A stretch of 64,000 nucleotides of DNA from UBA6115 sp050953005 (GCA_050953005.1 JBMNLV010000006.1:121039-185038), one strand, 5' to 3'; positions 17,974-29,800 are shown, counted from the first letter of the stretch. Translations and numbers: made by a program. The notes: generated from the letters alone by a model not told the origin.

Positions 17974-19797
17974 ATGGCTAAAATCATCGGCATTGATCTG
18001 GGCACCACCAACTCCTGCGTCGCCGTCATGGAAGGCGGGGAGCCGGTTGTCATCACAAATTCAGAAGGCGCGCGGACTACGCCGTCTGTTGTTGCGTTTA
18101 CCAAGGAAGGCGAGCGTCTGGTCGGCCAGATCGCCAAGCGCCAGGCCATCACCAATCCTGAGCGCACCATTTCATCCATCAAGCGTCAAATGGGCAGCAA
18201 TCACAAGGTGTCCATTGACGGCAAGGATTTTACCCCCCAGGAAATCTCCGCGATGGTGCTTCAGAAGCTCAAGAAAGATGCGGAGAGTTATCTGGGCGAG
18301 GCGGTTAACCAGGCTGTCATCACCGTGCCTGCTTACTTCTCGGACTCCCAGCGCCAGGCCACCAAGGATGCCGGCCGCATCGCGGGGCTTGAAGTGCTGC
18401 GCATTATCAATGAGCCTACCGCGGCTTCCCTGGCCTACGGTCTGGACAAGGACGATCCCCACAAGATCCTGGTGTACGACCTGGGCGGCGGTACCTTTGA
18501 CGTGTCCATCCTGGAAATCGGCGATGGCGTGTTTGAGGTGCTGGCTACCAACGGCGATACCAAGCTGGGCGGCGATGACTTTGATGACCGCATTGTGGAC
18601 TACATTGCAGAGGTGTTCAAAAATGAAAACGGCATTGACCTGAAAAAGGACCGCATGGCCTGGCAGCGCCTGAAGGAAGCGGCCGAGAAGGCCAAGATAG
18701 ATTTGTCCGGCGTGATGGCGGCCAACATCAACCTGCCTTTTATCACCGCGGATGCCAACGGTCCAAAGCACCTGGACATCACCCTGACGCGCGCGAAGTT
18801 CAACGAGCTCACCCATGATTTGGTTGAGCGCACCATTGGTCCGATGCAAACCGCGCTCAAGGACGCCGGGCTGACAGCCAACCAGATTGAAAAGGTGATC
18901 CTGGTAGGCGGTTCCACCCGTATCCCTGCGGTGCAGGAGGCTGTCAAGAACATCACCGGCAAGGAGCCCTTCAAGGGCATCAATCCGGACGAGTGTGTCG
19001 CCATCGGCGCCGCTATCCAGGCAGGCGTTCTGGGCGGCGAGGTCAAGGATGTGCTGCTGCTGGATGTTACCCCGCTCAGCCTGGGCATTGAGACCGAGGG
19101 GCGTATCTTCACCCGTCTGATTGAGCGCAACACCACCATCCCCACGGAAAAGGCGCAGATCTTCTCCACTGCGGCGGATGGCCAGACTACGGTGGAAATC
19201 CATGTGCTCCAGGGGGAGCGCCCCATGGCCTATGATAATAAAACCCTGGGCCGCTTCCAACTGACCGGCATTCCGGCTGCGCCCCGCGGCGTGCCGCAGA
19301 TTGAGGTTAAGTTCACCATCGATAAGAACGGCATCGTATCTGTGACCGCAAAAGATATGGGCACCGGAAACACCCAGAATGTAACCATCACCGCTTCCAC
19401 CAACCTGTCTGAGGATGAAATCAAGCAGCGCGTGAAGGAAGCTGAGCAGTTTGCCGAGGAAGACAAGAAGCGCAAGGAAGAGGTGGAAACCCTCAACCGC
19501 GCGGATTCCTTCCAGTATGAGATTGAAAAGCAGCTGCGCGAGAATGGCGATAAATTGTCTGCGGAGGACAAGTCCGCTGTGCAGGCTGAGATTGACGCCT
19601 TCAAGAAGGTACGTGAGAGCAATGACGCAGCCGCCATCAAGACAGCCATGGATGAGGCTACGCAAAAGGTCTACGCTATCTTTGGCAAGCTCTACCAGAG
19701 CCAGGAAAGCCAGCCCCAGGATGGCGCGGGCCCCGATACGGATGCTCCGCATACCAATCCCGATGGCAGCGTTGATGTGGAAGGCGAGGTATACTGA
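17974..19797 (+). CDS. dnaK: Molecular chaperone DnaK (Hsp70)
   Basis: ATP-dependent Hsp70 chaperone. The 607 residues start AKIIGIDLGTTNSCVAVMEG and show the phosphate-binding and adenosine motifs VYDLGGGTFDVSIL and VGGSTRIPAVQE, then the substrate domain (DVTPLSLGIETEGR) and a helical lid. Like other Gram-positive DnaK proteins it lacks the ~24-residue N-terminal-lobe insert of the E. coli protein. It ends in a G/D/P-rich tail rather than the EEVD-like or EVKD end. The ATG at 17974 follows GGAGGAAAC. Third gene of the CIRCE operon. Confidence 0.98.
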   Translation: MAKIIGIDLGTTNSCVAVMEGGEPVVITNSEGARTTPSVVAFTKEGERLVGQIAKRQAITNPERTISSIKRQMGSNHKVSIDGKDFTPQEISAMVLQKLKKDAESYLGEAVNQAVITVPAYFSDSQRQATKDAGRIAGLEVLRIINEPTAASLAYGLDKDDPHKILVYDLGGGTFDVSILEIGDGVFEVLATNGDTKLGGDDFDDRIVDYIAEVFKNENGIDLKKDRMAWQRLKEAAEKAKIDLSGVMAANINLPFITADANGPKHLDITLTRAKFNELTHDLVERTIGPMQTALKDAGLTANQIEKVILVGGSTRIPAVQEAVKNITGKEPFKGINPDECVAIGAAIQAGVLGGEVKDVLLLDVTPLSLGIETEGRIFTRLIERNTTIPTEKAQIFSTAADGQTTVEIHVLQGERPMAYDNKTLGRFQLTGIPAAPRGVPQIEVKFTIDKNGIVSVTAKDMGTGNTQNVTITASTNLSEDEIKQRVKEAEQFAEEDKKRKEEVETLNRADSFQYEIEKQLRENGDKLSAEDKSAVQAEIDAFKKVRESNDAAAIKTAMDEATQKVYAIFGKLYQSQESQPQDGAGPDTDAPHTNPDGSVDVEGEVY

Positions 19798-19908
19798 TCA
19801 GACAAGCTGAATCCGCGCCCGGGTATGCCAAAAGCTGCCCGGGCGTGGCCACACAGCGGCGGCTGGCTCGCCGGACGATGAAACGGCATCATGCCGCACG
19901 AGGAGACT

Positions 19909-21042
19909 ATGACAAAAAAACGTGATTATTATGAGGTGCTTGGGCTGGACAAAACAGCTACGGCGGAGGATATTAAAAGAGCTTACCGCAAGCTGGCCAA
20001 GGAGTCCCATCCCGATTTGCACCCTAACGATAAAACGGCCGAGGCGCGCTTCCGCGAGGTCAACGAGGCCAACGAGGTGCTTTCAGATCCTCAAAAGCGC
20101 GCGGCTTACGACCAGTTTGGAATGGACGGGCCGCCACAGATGGGCGGTTTCGGCGGCTTTGAAGGCGGTTTCGGCGGCTTTGGCGGTTTTGGTGGTTTTG
20201 AATCTATTTTTGACCAGCTTTTTGGCGGTGCCGGCGGGCGTGCCCAGCAGACGCGCAACGCCCCCGCACGCGGGCGGGACATTAAAATCAATGTGCAGGT
20301 CGAGTTTGAGGAGGCCGCCTTTGGCACATCCAAATCCCTGGAGTTCATGCGCGCGGAGTTGTGCGATACCTGCAAGGGCACCGGTGGCAAGGATGGCGCT
20401 GAGCCTGTCACCTGTGCCGCCTGCCACGGAACCGGGCAGGTGCGTTCCGGCGGCGGTTTTATGGTGACCGTACGTACCTGCACAGCCTGCGGCGGCACAG
20501 GGCAGACCATCAAGGAGCCTTGTTCCACTTGCCGGGGATCCGGGCGTGTACGGCGCAAGCGCACGGCTGATTTCACTCTTCCGGCAGGCGCTGACGACGG
20601 CCAGATTTTTGTGATGGCCGGCAACGGAGAACCCGGGAGAAACGGCGGTCCCAACGGGGACTTGCTGATTGCACTGACAGTAAAGCCACACAGGCTCTTC
20701 CGCCGCGAGGGGACCACCTTGTACCTGGAAATGCCGATCTCCTTTACCCAGGCGGCCCTGGGCGCTACCCTTGAGATACCTACGCTTAAAAACAAGGTGA
20801 ACCACAAGATTCCGGAAGGGACTCAGGATGGCGCGGTGTTCCGCATTCGCGGTGAGGGCGTCCAGCAGATGAACGGCAGCAACCGGGGCGACCTGGTGGT
20901 GCGTGTAAAGGTGGAAATTCCTAAAAAACTTACTGACAGGCAAAAAGAATTGCTGCGTGAGTTTGACAAGGAATGTACCGGGCGCGAGTATGAAAAGCGC
21001 AAAGGGTTCCTTGATAAGGTCAAGGAGCTGTTCAACGCCTGA
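19909..21042 (+). CDS. dnaJ: Chaperone DnaJ (Hsp40)
   Basis: Type I J-protein that stimulates DnaK ATPase and delivers clients. 377 residues. J domain at the N-terminus (RDYYEVLGLDKTATAEDIKR, with HPD in ESHPDLHP), then a long G/F linker (FGGFEGGFGGFGGFGGFES). Four zinc-binding CxxCxGxG repeats follow (CDTCKGTG, CAACHGTG, CTACGGTG, CSTCRGSG), then the C-terminal client-binding domains. An in-frame ATG at 19891 precedes it, but the J domain fits the ATG at 19909, whose GAGGAG is closely spaced. Last gene of the heat-shock operon; a terminator follows. Confidence 0.97.
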   Translation: MTKKRDYYEVLGLDKTATAEDIKRAYRKLAKESHPDLHPNDKTAEARFREVNEANEVLSDPQKRAAYDQFGMDGPPQMGGFGGFEGGFGGFGGFGGFESIFDQLFGGAGGRAQQTRNAPARGRDIKINVQVEFEEAAFGTSKSLEFMRAELCDTCKGTGGKDGAEPVTCAACHGTGQVRSGGGFMVTVRTCTACGGTGQTIKEPCSTCRGSGRVRRKRTADFTLPAGADDGQIFVMAGNGEPGRNGGPNGDLLIALTVKPHRLFRREGTTLYLEMPISFTQAALGATLEIPTLKNKVNHKIPEGTQDGAVFRIRGEGVQQMNGSNRGDLVVRVKVEIPKKLTDRQKELLREFDKECTGREYEKRKGFLDKVKELFNA

Positions 21043-21068
21043 TTGACCGGACATAATGGCAAAAACAT

Positions 21069-21106
21069 ACTGCTGTCTGTTTTGAGTTGCGGGCAGCAGT
21101 TTTTTA
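21069..21106 (+). terminator. Terminator of the hrcA-dnaJ operon
   Basis: ACTGCTG (21069-21075) pairs with CAGCAGT (21094-21100), followed by six T residues. Confidence 0.75.
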
Positions 21107-21880
21107 TTTATCCGATGCCCTCCATGCCCAGCCTGGGCGGATTGTCCGATTTCCCGGACGGCAATCAACGGATACGAAGGCAATCGCACAGAAGGTATCC
21201 TGTAGATGCAAGAAGGTTCCACATCGTATGATAAAGCGATGAGTTCTGTTCAGTTCACCCCGCGAGACAATGCGCCTGTACTTTGATAAAAATACCCGAA
21301 CCAAAAACACGCCATTCAAAACATACCGAAGTCTAAATTGTGAATTTAGGAAAGCGTCTTTTCGTTAGATACGATGCCATATAGGAACGTCCCGGGAGGC
21401 ATGTCCGGTTACTTGGACAACAACAATCTATGGATACGCGCGGGTAATTCGTGCATGAGGCGTCCTTTCCGCCTTTGCCGGCGCAGTGGGGCAGCTGCGG
21501 AGTGTCTTTAGCTTCAAAGCTGATAAAGCAATCAGCGTTATTCAAATCATCCTACAGCGTCATTCACCCCTGTCCTTTGCAGAAGACGATCCGCGCTCGC
21601 TCAATACATACCAAAGTCTAAAACATGTTCGCTGCTTTTTCGCGCTCTCGATACCGAACATTTACCATTCAGGGTAGATTGCCCGACTTCTCGGACAGCA
21701 GCAATCTATGGACAGGAAGACAATTCGGCAGGAGGCATCCCCTATGTCTTTGTTGCCGGCGCAGTGGGGCAGCCGCGGTGTGTCTTCAGCTTCATAAGGA
21801 AACAGGCGCGCTGTTCAAAATCATCCTGCAGCTTCGTTGGCTCTGTCATTTGGTGGGAATCATCTGTGTTGAAAGTTGGG
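21107..21880. repeat. Three diverged copies of a ~270-bp unit in a gene-poor stretch
   Basis: No convincing gene is present. Recurring blocks mark three degenerate tandem copies. A TCCGA/CCGGT/CCCGA..(T/C)GGAC..CAATC block lies at about 21140, 21400 and 21678. GGCGCAGTGGGGCAGC plus GTGTCTT.AGCTTCA lies at about 21479 and 21757. ACATACC(G/A)AAGTCTAAA lies at about 21322 and 21605. Spacing is 260-280 bp. Stop codons interrupt every long frame. It may be the relic of a repeated gene segment or a non-coding repeat family of this genome; I cannot tell which. Confidence 0.5.
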
Positions 21881-22383
21881 CTATATTAAAGAAGCGTCAT
21901 CCGGCAGGAGATTCTGATGAGCTTTGCTACAGGATGATGCATAAAAAAATACAGCTTCGCAGGCTCAAAAATACTGGAACAAGAAGTCACTACCAAAGAT
22001 GTCAAATTTGGGTGTTAATTTTAGATTTCTTACGACTTAAAGCCAAAAAGCCTGATTACATAACAACTTTTCTGGTTTTAAAGCGAGGGAAAGAAACGAT
22101 TCTAATCAAATTCAAAAATATTAAGAAAGTATGACAATCCAAAAAAGTCTCGATTTTCCTTGATATTACAAGCTGTTTTTCAGTCAAGAAAAAAAATAAA
22201 AAAATTTAAAAAAATTTAAACGAAAAATGTGCGTATGTGCTTTACTCGTTAATCAATCCAAGTGAAATATTTCTATCAATTTTGCGAATAAACTGACCTA
22301 AATCCCGCCAAATGTATGTTAAGAATTCTATCGCATTCATAAAAAATTGTATAAATATGCAAAATCGTCTCGTTGAAGACCGC
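21881..22383. other. AT-rich intergenic region without a supported gene
   Basis: An open frame covers 21625-22134 on the plus strand, but it crosses the degenerate repeat and shows no protein-like pattern or ribosome site. The base composition shifts to strongly AT-rich from about 22080. I see no RNA gene here. Confidence 0.4.
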
Positions 22384-22412
22384 TTGATAATCTATGTTTC
22401 TGATGGTAGAAT
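22384..22412 (+). promoter_or_regulatory. Promoter of the EEPAx protein gene
   Basis: TTGATA (22384-22389) and TAGAAT (22407-22412) are 17 bp apart. The leader to the start codon is about 95 nt and AT-rich. Confidence 0.5.
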
Positions 22413-22510
22413 AAGGCATGTTCTCAAGAAGCCCTTTCAACCGACCGATGATTAAAACTAACACAAATGATGAATAATTAAAAGGATCTGTATAGGGGAG
22501 GTCAACAGTC

Positions 22511-23800
22511 ATGAAAAAGCGTCTTACAAATCGAAAGAATCGAATGATGTCAATTATTGCTATGCTTTTGGCGTTAAGCATGGTATCATTGTTCGTACTG
22601 AATTCGTTGGCAGAAGTGGGAGATGCGGTTCCTGAAACCGAACTTACCAATACTGTGGACGAAGCGCCTGCGAACGAGGAACCCCCCGCTGAGGAGCCCG
22701 CTGTGGAAGAGCCCGCTGCCGAGGAGCCCGTTGCCGAGGAACCCGCTGCTGAGGAGCCTGTTGCAGAGGAGCCCGCTGTGGAAGAGCCCGCTGCTGAGGA
22801 GCCTGTTGCAGAGGAGCCCGTTGTGGAAGAGCCCGCCGCGGAGGAACCCGCTGTGGAAGAGCCCGCTGCCGAGGAGCCCGCCGCGGAGGAACCCGCCGCT
22901 GAGGAACCCGCCGTGGAAGAGCCCGCTGCCGAGGAGCCCGCTGCCGAGGAACCCGCTGTGGAAGAACCCGCCGCTGTGGAAGAGCCCGCTGCCGAGGAGC
23001 CCGCCGCGGAGGAACCCGCTGTGGAAGAGCCCGCCGCGGAGGAGCCCGCTGCGGAAGAGCCCGCTGTGGAAGAGCCCGCTGCCGAGGAGCCCGCTGTGGA
23101 AGAACCCGCTGCCGAGGAACCCGCTGTGGAGGAGCCCGCTGCTGAGGAGCCCGCTGTGGAAGAGCCCGCTGCTGAGGAACCCGCTGTGGAAGAGCCCGTT
23201 GTGGAAGAACCCGCTGCCGAGGAGCCCGCTGCCGAAGAGCCCGCTGCCGAGGAACCCGCTGTGGAAGAGCCCGTTGTGGAAGAGCCCGTTGTGGAAGAAC
23301 CCGCTGCTGAGGAGCCCGCTGTGGAAGAGCCCGCTGCTGAGGAGCCCGCTGTGGAAGAGCCCGCTGCCGAGGAACCCGCTGCTGGGGAGCCCGCTGCCGA
23401 GGAGCCCGCTGTGGAAGAGCCCGCTGCCGAGGAGCCCGCTGTGGAACCTTTGAACCAGGCGCTGGCTAACGAGACTGGTATTCTGGAAGATGACGAGAGC
23501 CTGGGCGTTTTGATTGCGCAGCAAATTGATGAGCTTTATCCGGACAGATATATCCAGATTTACCTGTATTGGGGGAAGAAGGAAGTAGTGGATCTCGGTG
23601 ACAGCATTCGTCTCACTGCCAAGCTTTTTGGTTATGAAGAGCTGGAATACAGCTTGCGTTGGCAGTATTCGGACAATCAGGAGAATGTCTGGCATGATTT
23701 GCCGGGCCAAACGGAAGAGCAACTGGATCTCATCCTGAACGAAGAAAACATTCGGTGGTCTGTTCGCGTGCAGGTTGACATCACCGGCATCCTTCCTTAA
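22511..23800 (+). CDS. Secreted protein with about 50 EEPAA/EEPAV pentapeptide repeats
   Basis: Function unknown. The 429 residues begin with a basic start and a hydrophobic signal (MMSIIAMLLALSMVSLFVLNSLA), so the protein is exported. From about residue 50 to 315 it is almost entirely a pentapeptide of the form EEP(A/V)(A/V), a rigid, strongly acidic, polyproline-like spacer. A ~110-residue C-terminal domain follows, with beta-strand character (IQIYLYWGKKEVVDLGDSIRLTAKLFGYEELEYSLRWQYS and beyond), resembling an Ig-like or SH3-like binding fold. No LPxTG anchor. GGGAGG precedes the ATG. It lies 73 nt before the giant surface protein gene and is probably cotranscribed with it. Confidence 0.8.
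   Translation: MKKRLTNRKNRMMSIIAMLLALSMVSLFVLNSLAEVGDAVPETELTNTVDEAPANEEPPAEEPAVEEPAAEEPVAEEPAAEEPVAEEPAVEEPAAEEPVAEEPVVEEPAAEEPAVEEPAAEEPAAEEPAAEEPAVEEPAAEEPAAEEPAVEEPAAVEEPAAEEPAAEEPAVEEPAAEEPAAEEPAVEEPAAEEPAVEEPAAEEPAVEEPAAEEPAVEEPAAEEPAVEEPVVEEPAAEEPAAEEPAAEEPAVEEPVVEEPVVEEPAAEEPAVEEPAAEEPAVEEPAAEEPAAGEPAAEEPAVEEPAAEEPAVEPLNQALANETGILEDDESLGVLIAQQIDELYPDRYIQIYLYWGKKEVVDLGDSIRLTAKLFGYEELEYSLRWQYSDNQENVWHDLPGQTEEQLDLILNEENIRWSVRVQVDITGILP
22673..23453 (+). repeat. 15-bp tandem repeat encoding EEPAx
   Basis: About 50 degenerate copies of a GAGGAGCCCGCTG(C/T)(C/G)-like 15-mer, in phase throughout except for one 18-bp unit near 22970 (CCCGCCGCTGTGGAAGAG). Wobble positions vary (GAG/GAA, GCT/GCC/GCG), so the array is not a fresh duplication. 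The opposite strand is open across the array only as a by-product of the repeat. Confidence 0.9.
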
Positions 23801-23873
23801 GGCTGTAGCACCTTAAATGATATATTATATTGAATTTCGAGATATAGGGCTGTAGCCCAATGGAGGTAAGAAC

Positions 23874-26800
23874 ATGAGAAAAGTAAAAACCCGCAAGTAC
23901 ATGGCAGGTGTTCTGGCGCTGGTGATGCTGCTGGGAATGCTACCCATGAACGCCTTGGCATTCATTTTCAAGGTAGACACATCCCCGGCTGTTAATCTGG
24001 GGGAGAGTCTTCCCTTGAAGGTTTCGCCGCCAGAGCCTACCCATACTTACAAGTTTATGGTAGATGGCGTGCTGAAGGACACACAGATTATCAAAAACAA
24101 GGGAATATTAACTGAACCTGCAGTACCGCTGGAGGAAGGAAGAAAATTCACCGGCTGGTCAGGACAGGATGGGGGCGGGAATCCGGTTGAGATAAAATTC
24201 GGACAGCCCATCACTGTAGAGGGGACAAAGATCATTACAGCCACTGCGCAGTTTGTGCCTGTGGTTTATGTTTCCTTTGTCCTTGTAGAGGGAGAAGAGG
24301 GTGAAGCGGGGTATAGTGAACAGGTCATCTGTACCAAGGAGGCAACGCCGCCGGACTGGACAGTCGATGCTAATGGCGTTCCGCTGAACATCACGGAGGA
24401 TGGAAAAGTCTTCTCGCACTGGTCCGCAACCAAGAAAGGGCCGCCGTTTGACTTTGATACCCCGATTAATCAGGACACGACGCTGTATACGGTAACCAAG
24501 GATGCCTGGACGGTCACTTTCGACTCCAATGGCGGTTCCGCGGTTCTGCCCAAAATTGTAGAGGGCGGCCAGCAGATAGGCGATCTTCCGGAGTCTGAAA
24601 GGCCGGGCTATACTTTCAAGCATTGGTCCTTAGACGGGACCAATCCCATCGCTTCAAATTATATTGTGACGAGTAATCTTACCTTGCACGCGGTTTGGGA
24701 ACCGGGCGCCAATACGCCCTACAAGGTTGTTTACTGGTTGCAAAATGCTGAGGATGATGGTTATACCTTTGAGGAGATAGTCTATAAAACCGGCACCACC
24801 AATGGCCCGGCCGCCTATGACTCAAAGAGCTATACCGGTTTCCACTTCGGTAGCGCAGAGAATAAAACCATTTCAGGCAACGGCGATACCGTGGTCAATG
24901 TGAAATACAATAGGAATGTATATACGTTTACCATTGAGCTCAAAGCCCAATATTCTAATAATTGGACTACTGTTTCCACTACGCAGCTCAAGTATGGCCA
25001 GTCCACGGCAACACCGTACAATGCTGCTGTAGCTGCCTATCCATATTATTCCTGGTATATTTCAAGAACTTCAAATACGGCTTACTCGGAAGCGCCTGCG
25101 ATGCCGAATGCGGACCTGACCGTGCATGGCAGGTATAGTGGTAGTGCTTATCAATATACGATCGGCTATTACGAAAAAGGTACAAACACGCAAATAAAAG
25201 AACCATATTCGTTCTATAGTGGTTCGAGGAACCTCAGTTTCACGGTAGAAGACGGTATCGATATCCCCGGTTTCACTGTGACGCCTATAGGACAATGGGA
25301 TACGCTCAGACCGGGTCAAGTTTCAAAAATTTACTATACGAGAAACACGTATGACCTTACTTTCAACAAGAACAACGGCAATGCCCCGCTGGTAGTCAGC
25401 AATATACCCTTTGATAGCGATATTTCAAATAAAGACACTACCGGCTTTAATGAAAACACGACTTATGAGGAAGCTGGCATCACATATTACTTTTCCGGTT
25501 GGTACGACAATTCCGCCTGTGAAGGCACACCCTATAGCCTGGCCGGGAAAAAGATGCCGGCCCATAACCTTGCCCTTTATGCGAAATGGACACCGGAAAC
25601 CTATACCGTCACATTCTACGAAACTATAAACGGCGATACTATTCACGATGAACAGACAATTCTTCCACTGCATAACGCCGATATCCCGGAGAACGATCCT
25701 CCAGGGACGGATTTCTTGGGATGGTACTGGTATATAGGGACTTCTTTTGTCAAGTTTGATTTTGACACCCCTGTTTCCGGCGACTTTAAGTTGTACCCGT
25801 TGTTCGGGAGCCAGACTGCGAAAGTTTTATACAATGAAAATTTCGGTGATAATCCTCAAACGAAAGAAGATCCGAGACTTTATCTGATAGGGGCGAAAGC
25901 GAAGGTTATGAGCCCGACCGGTTTCATAGGCGCCCCTTCGGACAAGGTGTTTGTAGGTTGGATTACAAAAAATGCTGATGGAACCACCGGCACAACTTAT
26001 CAGCCGAACGAGCTGGTGACAGTTCCTTCCGGAAATATTACGCTCTACGCCCAATGGGCTTCCCCCGCGCCGACAATATCCCTCACATACAATGGCAATG
26101 GCGGAAAAACATTGCCGCCCGATGAGCATGCGACTATAGTTTACTCTTTCTTAAACAACGAAACACACATAGTGATTGCGAACCCCTTTATCCGGACCGG
26201 ATATAACTTCACGGGCTGGAATACCAAAGCAGACGGAACCGGCGTATCCTATGCTGTGGAAACGGAGGTTCTGGTCGATAACGATGGTGACAACACCCTG
26301 TACGCCCAGTGGGATCGTAACGTCACAGACGTGACAGCCACGAAAAACTGGGTCAGCGGGCATGCTGTGAACTATGTGCTGGTAGAATTGAAGCTATACC
26401 GTCAAGTGCCTGGCGGAGCCCGTGAATTGGTGAGCCAAGAGCCGGACGTTAGCCCGGAGGGCGGAACAAGTGCCACATTCACATATACTTGGGAGAATGT
26501 TCCCACACATAACGAAGAAGGGCTGTTATACACTTACAGCATCGATGAGCCCAGCGTTCCCAATTCTTATACCGCGGTAGTTACCGGGAGCGGGTATTCA
26601 TTTACGGTTACCAATACCTACCATAACATAAAGACCCTTGAGGCTAAAAAGTTTTGGTTTGCGCCGGAGCCAATGACTCCCAGCATTAAGCCCGCAATCC
26701 ATTTCACCCTGTATCGCACTACACCGGGACCGGATGGGGTTAACGAGCGGGTGCCGGGTCTGAATCCCGTATCGGTGCCGCCCGGGAATGACTCGATTCA

Positions 26801-29800
26801 CTGGCAGAACGTTATTTTGGCTGACCCCAATAACGTTGCCTATTCATTCTATGTCAAAGAAACCGATGAATTTGGGAATGATTACGTGCCCTCTGGTTTC
26901 CAGAAAGTAGAAGATGGACTCTTTGTCTACAATTATAAGGGGGCAAGGCTGCGTGATGTCACCGTCACGAAGAACTGGAGCACGACAACTCCCGAATATG
27001 CATGGAAGGAAGTAACTGTCCAACTAAAACGGAACAATGATGATTACAAAGATCCGGTCAAACTGAATGCAGGCAATAATTGGACATATACCTGGGAGGA
27101 TCTGCCCAACTATAAGCCTGTTATTTCCGGTAGCCAATCGCCGGGCTATCATAGCTATACTGTTGAGGAAGTCCATCCTGGCTTGGACATTGGCTACGAT
27201 GATCCGCAGTATACACTTGGGACAGTAAATGATAACCCAGATTCAGGCAACGCCCAGACCAATTGGACAGTGACCAATAGCTACACAGCGGATGATTCGG
27301 TTCCTGTGACAATCACGGGTAAGAAAACGCTGACCGGTAAAACCTTGGTCGCTGATCAGTTCAGCTTTGAGTTAAGCGGCGGCAAGCTGTCCACGCCAAA
27401 GACAAGCAAAAACGATGCTGATGGAAACTTCAGTTTCTCACCCATCGTGTTTGAAATGGCCGACCTTGGAGGCAAGGAGAGTGAAGTCTTTACCTTCCAG
27501 GTGAAGGAAGTTGTTCCCGAAAGCAATCCGTCCGGCGGAATCACGTACGATACCAGTATTTATAATGTAGCTGTTAGTGTACGGGATAATAAAGCCGGAT
27601 CCATCGTGATTGATTCCATTGTCTACACGGTGGGAGGAGTTGTAGCGGAAAAAGCTGAATTTAGCAACACCTACAGCGCCCAGCCGACGAGCGGCCTGAC
27701 GCTGAAGGGTCAGAAGACGCTGACCGGCCGCCCGGCGGCGCTGTCAGCGGCGGAGTTCAGCTTTGTACTGAGCGGCGACGCGTCGGAAGAGGTGAAGAAC
27801 GGAGCCGACGGCGGCTTCAGCTTCACGGCGCTGACCTACACAGCGGCCGGGACCTACAACTACGTCATCAAGGAGAAGACTCCGAGCAATGTGGCGGGAG
27901 TCACGGACGATACGACCAAATACGCAGTAGTTGTAACGGTAATAGACAACAGCCAGGGCCAGCTGCTGGTCAGCAAGGTGACAGTAAACGGCACCGAGGT
28001 GACAGTTGACAACGGCGTTGTGAGCGGCTTCAACTTCACGAACGAGTACGAGGCTGAGGAGACGAGCGGCCTGACGCTGAAGGGTCAGAAGACGCTGACC
28101 GGCCGCCCGGCGGCGCTGTCAGCGGCGGAGTTCAGCTTTGTACTGAGCGGCGACGCGTCGGAAGAGGTGAAGAACGGAGCCGACGGCGGCTTCAGCTTCA
28201 CGGCGCTGACCTACACAGCGGCCGGGACCTACAACTACGTCATCAAGGAGAAGACTCCGAGCAATGTGGCGGGAGTCACGGACGATACGACCAAATACGC
28301 AGTAGTTGTAACGGTAATAGACAACAGCCAGGGCCAGCTGCTGGTCAGCAAGGTGACAGTAAACGGCACCGAGGTGACAGTTGATAACGGCGTTGTGAGC
28401 GGCTTCAACTTCACGAACGAGTACGAGGCTGAGGAGACGAGCGGCCTGACGCTGAAGGGTCAGAAGACGCTGACCGGCCGCCCGGCGGCGCTGTCAGCGG
28501 CGGAGTTCAGCTTTGTACTGAGCGGCGACGCGTCGGAAGAGGTGAAGAACGGAGCCGACGGCGGCTTCAGCTTCACGGCGCTGACCTACACAGCGGCCGG
28601 GACCTACAACTACGTCATCAAGGAGAAGACTCCGAGCAATGTGGCGGGAGTCACGGACGATACGACCGAATACGCAGTAGTTGTAACGGTAATAGACAAC
28701 AGCCAGGGCCAGCTGCTGGTCAGCAAGGTGACAGTAAACGGCACCGAGGTGACAGTTGATAACGGCGTTGTGAGCGGCTTCAACTTCACGAACGAGTACG
28801 AGGCTGAGGAGACGAGCGGCCTGACGCTGAAGGGTCAGAAGACGCTGACCGGCCGCCCGGCGGCGCTGTCAGCGGCGGAGTTCAGCTTTGTACTGAGCGG
28901 CGACGCGTCGGAAGAGGTGAAGAACGGAGCCGACGGCGGCTTCAGCTTCACGGCGCTGACCTACACAGCGGCCGGGACCTACAACTACGTCATCAAGGAG
29001 AAGACTCCGAGCAATGTGGCGGGAGTCACGGACGATACGACCAAATACGCAGTAGTTGTAACGGTAATAGACAACAGCCAGGGCCAGCTGCTGGTCAGCA
29101 AGGTGACAGTAAACGGCACCGAGGTGACAGTTGATAACGGCGTTGTGAGCGGCTTCAACTTCACGAACGAGTACGAGGCTGAGGAGACGAGCGGCCTGAC
29201 GCTGAAGGGTCAGAAGACGCTGACCGGCCGCCCGGCGGCGCTGTCAGCGGCGGAGTTCAGCTTTGTACTGAGCGGCGACGCGTCGGAAGAGGTGAAGAAC
29301 GGAGCCGACGGCGGCTTCAGCTTCACGGCGCTGACCTACACAGCGGCCGGGACCTACAACTACGTCATCAAGGAGAAGACTCCGAGCAATGTGGCGGGAG
29401 TCACGGACGATACGACCAAATACGCAGTAGTTGTAACGGTAATAGACAACAGCCAGGGCCAGCTGCTGGTCAGCAAGGTGACAGTAAACGGCACCGAGGT
29501 GACAGTTGATAACGGCGTTGTGAGCGGCTTCAACTTCACGAACGAGTACGAGGCTGAGGAGACGAGCGGCCTGACGCTGAAGGGTCAGAAGACGCTGACC
29601 GGCCGCCCGGCGGCGCTGTCAGCGGCGGAGTTCAGCTTTGTACTGAGCGGCGACGCGTCGGAAGAGGTGAAGAACGGAGCCGACGGCGGCTTCAGCTTCA
29701 CGGCGCTGACCTACACAGCGGCCGGGACCTACAACTACGTCATCAAGGAGAAGACTCCGAGCAATGTGGCGGGAGTCACGGACGATACGACCAAATACGC

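Noticed and set aside
18172..19752. 526-codon minus-strand open frame opposite dnaK
   Set aside because: Mirror of GC-rich codon use in dnaK; product has no recognisable domain and dnaK is certain.
21625..22134. 169-codon plus-strand frame after dnaJ
   Set aside because: It spans the third degenerate repeat copy and AT-rich DNA with no ribosome site; better explained as chance.
22586..23722. Long minus-strand open frame opposite the EEPAx gene (Ser/Gly/Leu/Phe-rich)
   Set aside because: It is open only because the 15-bp repeat lacks stops on that strand; no ribosome site, low-complexity product, and the plus-strand protein has a signal peptide and ribosome site.
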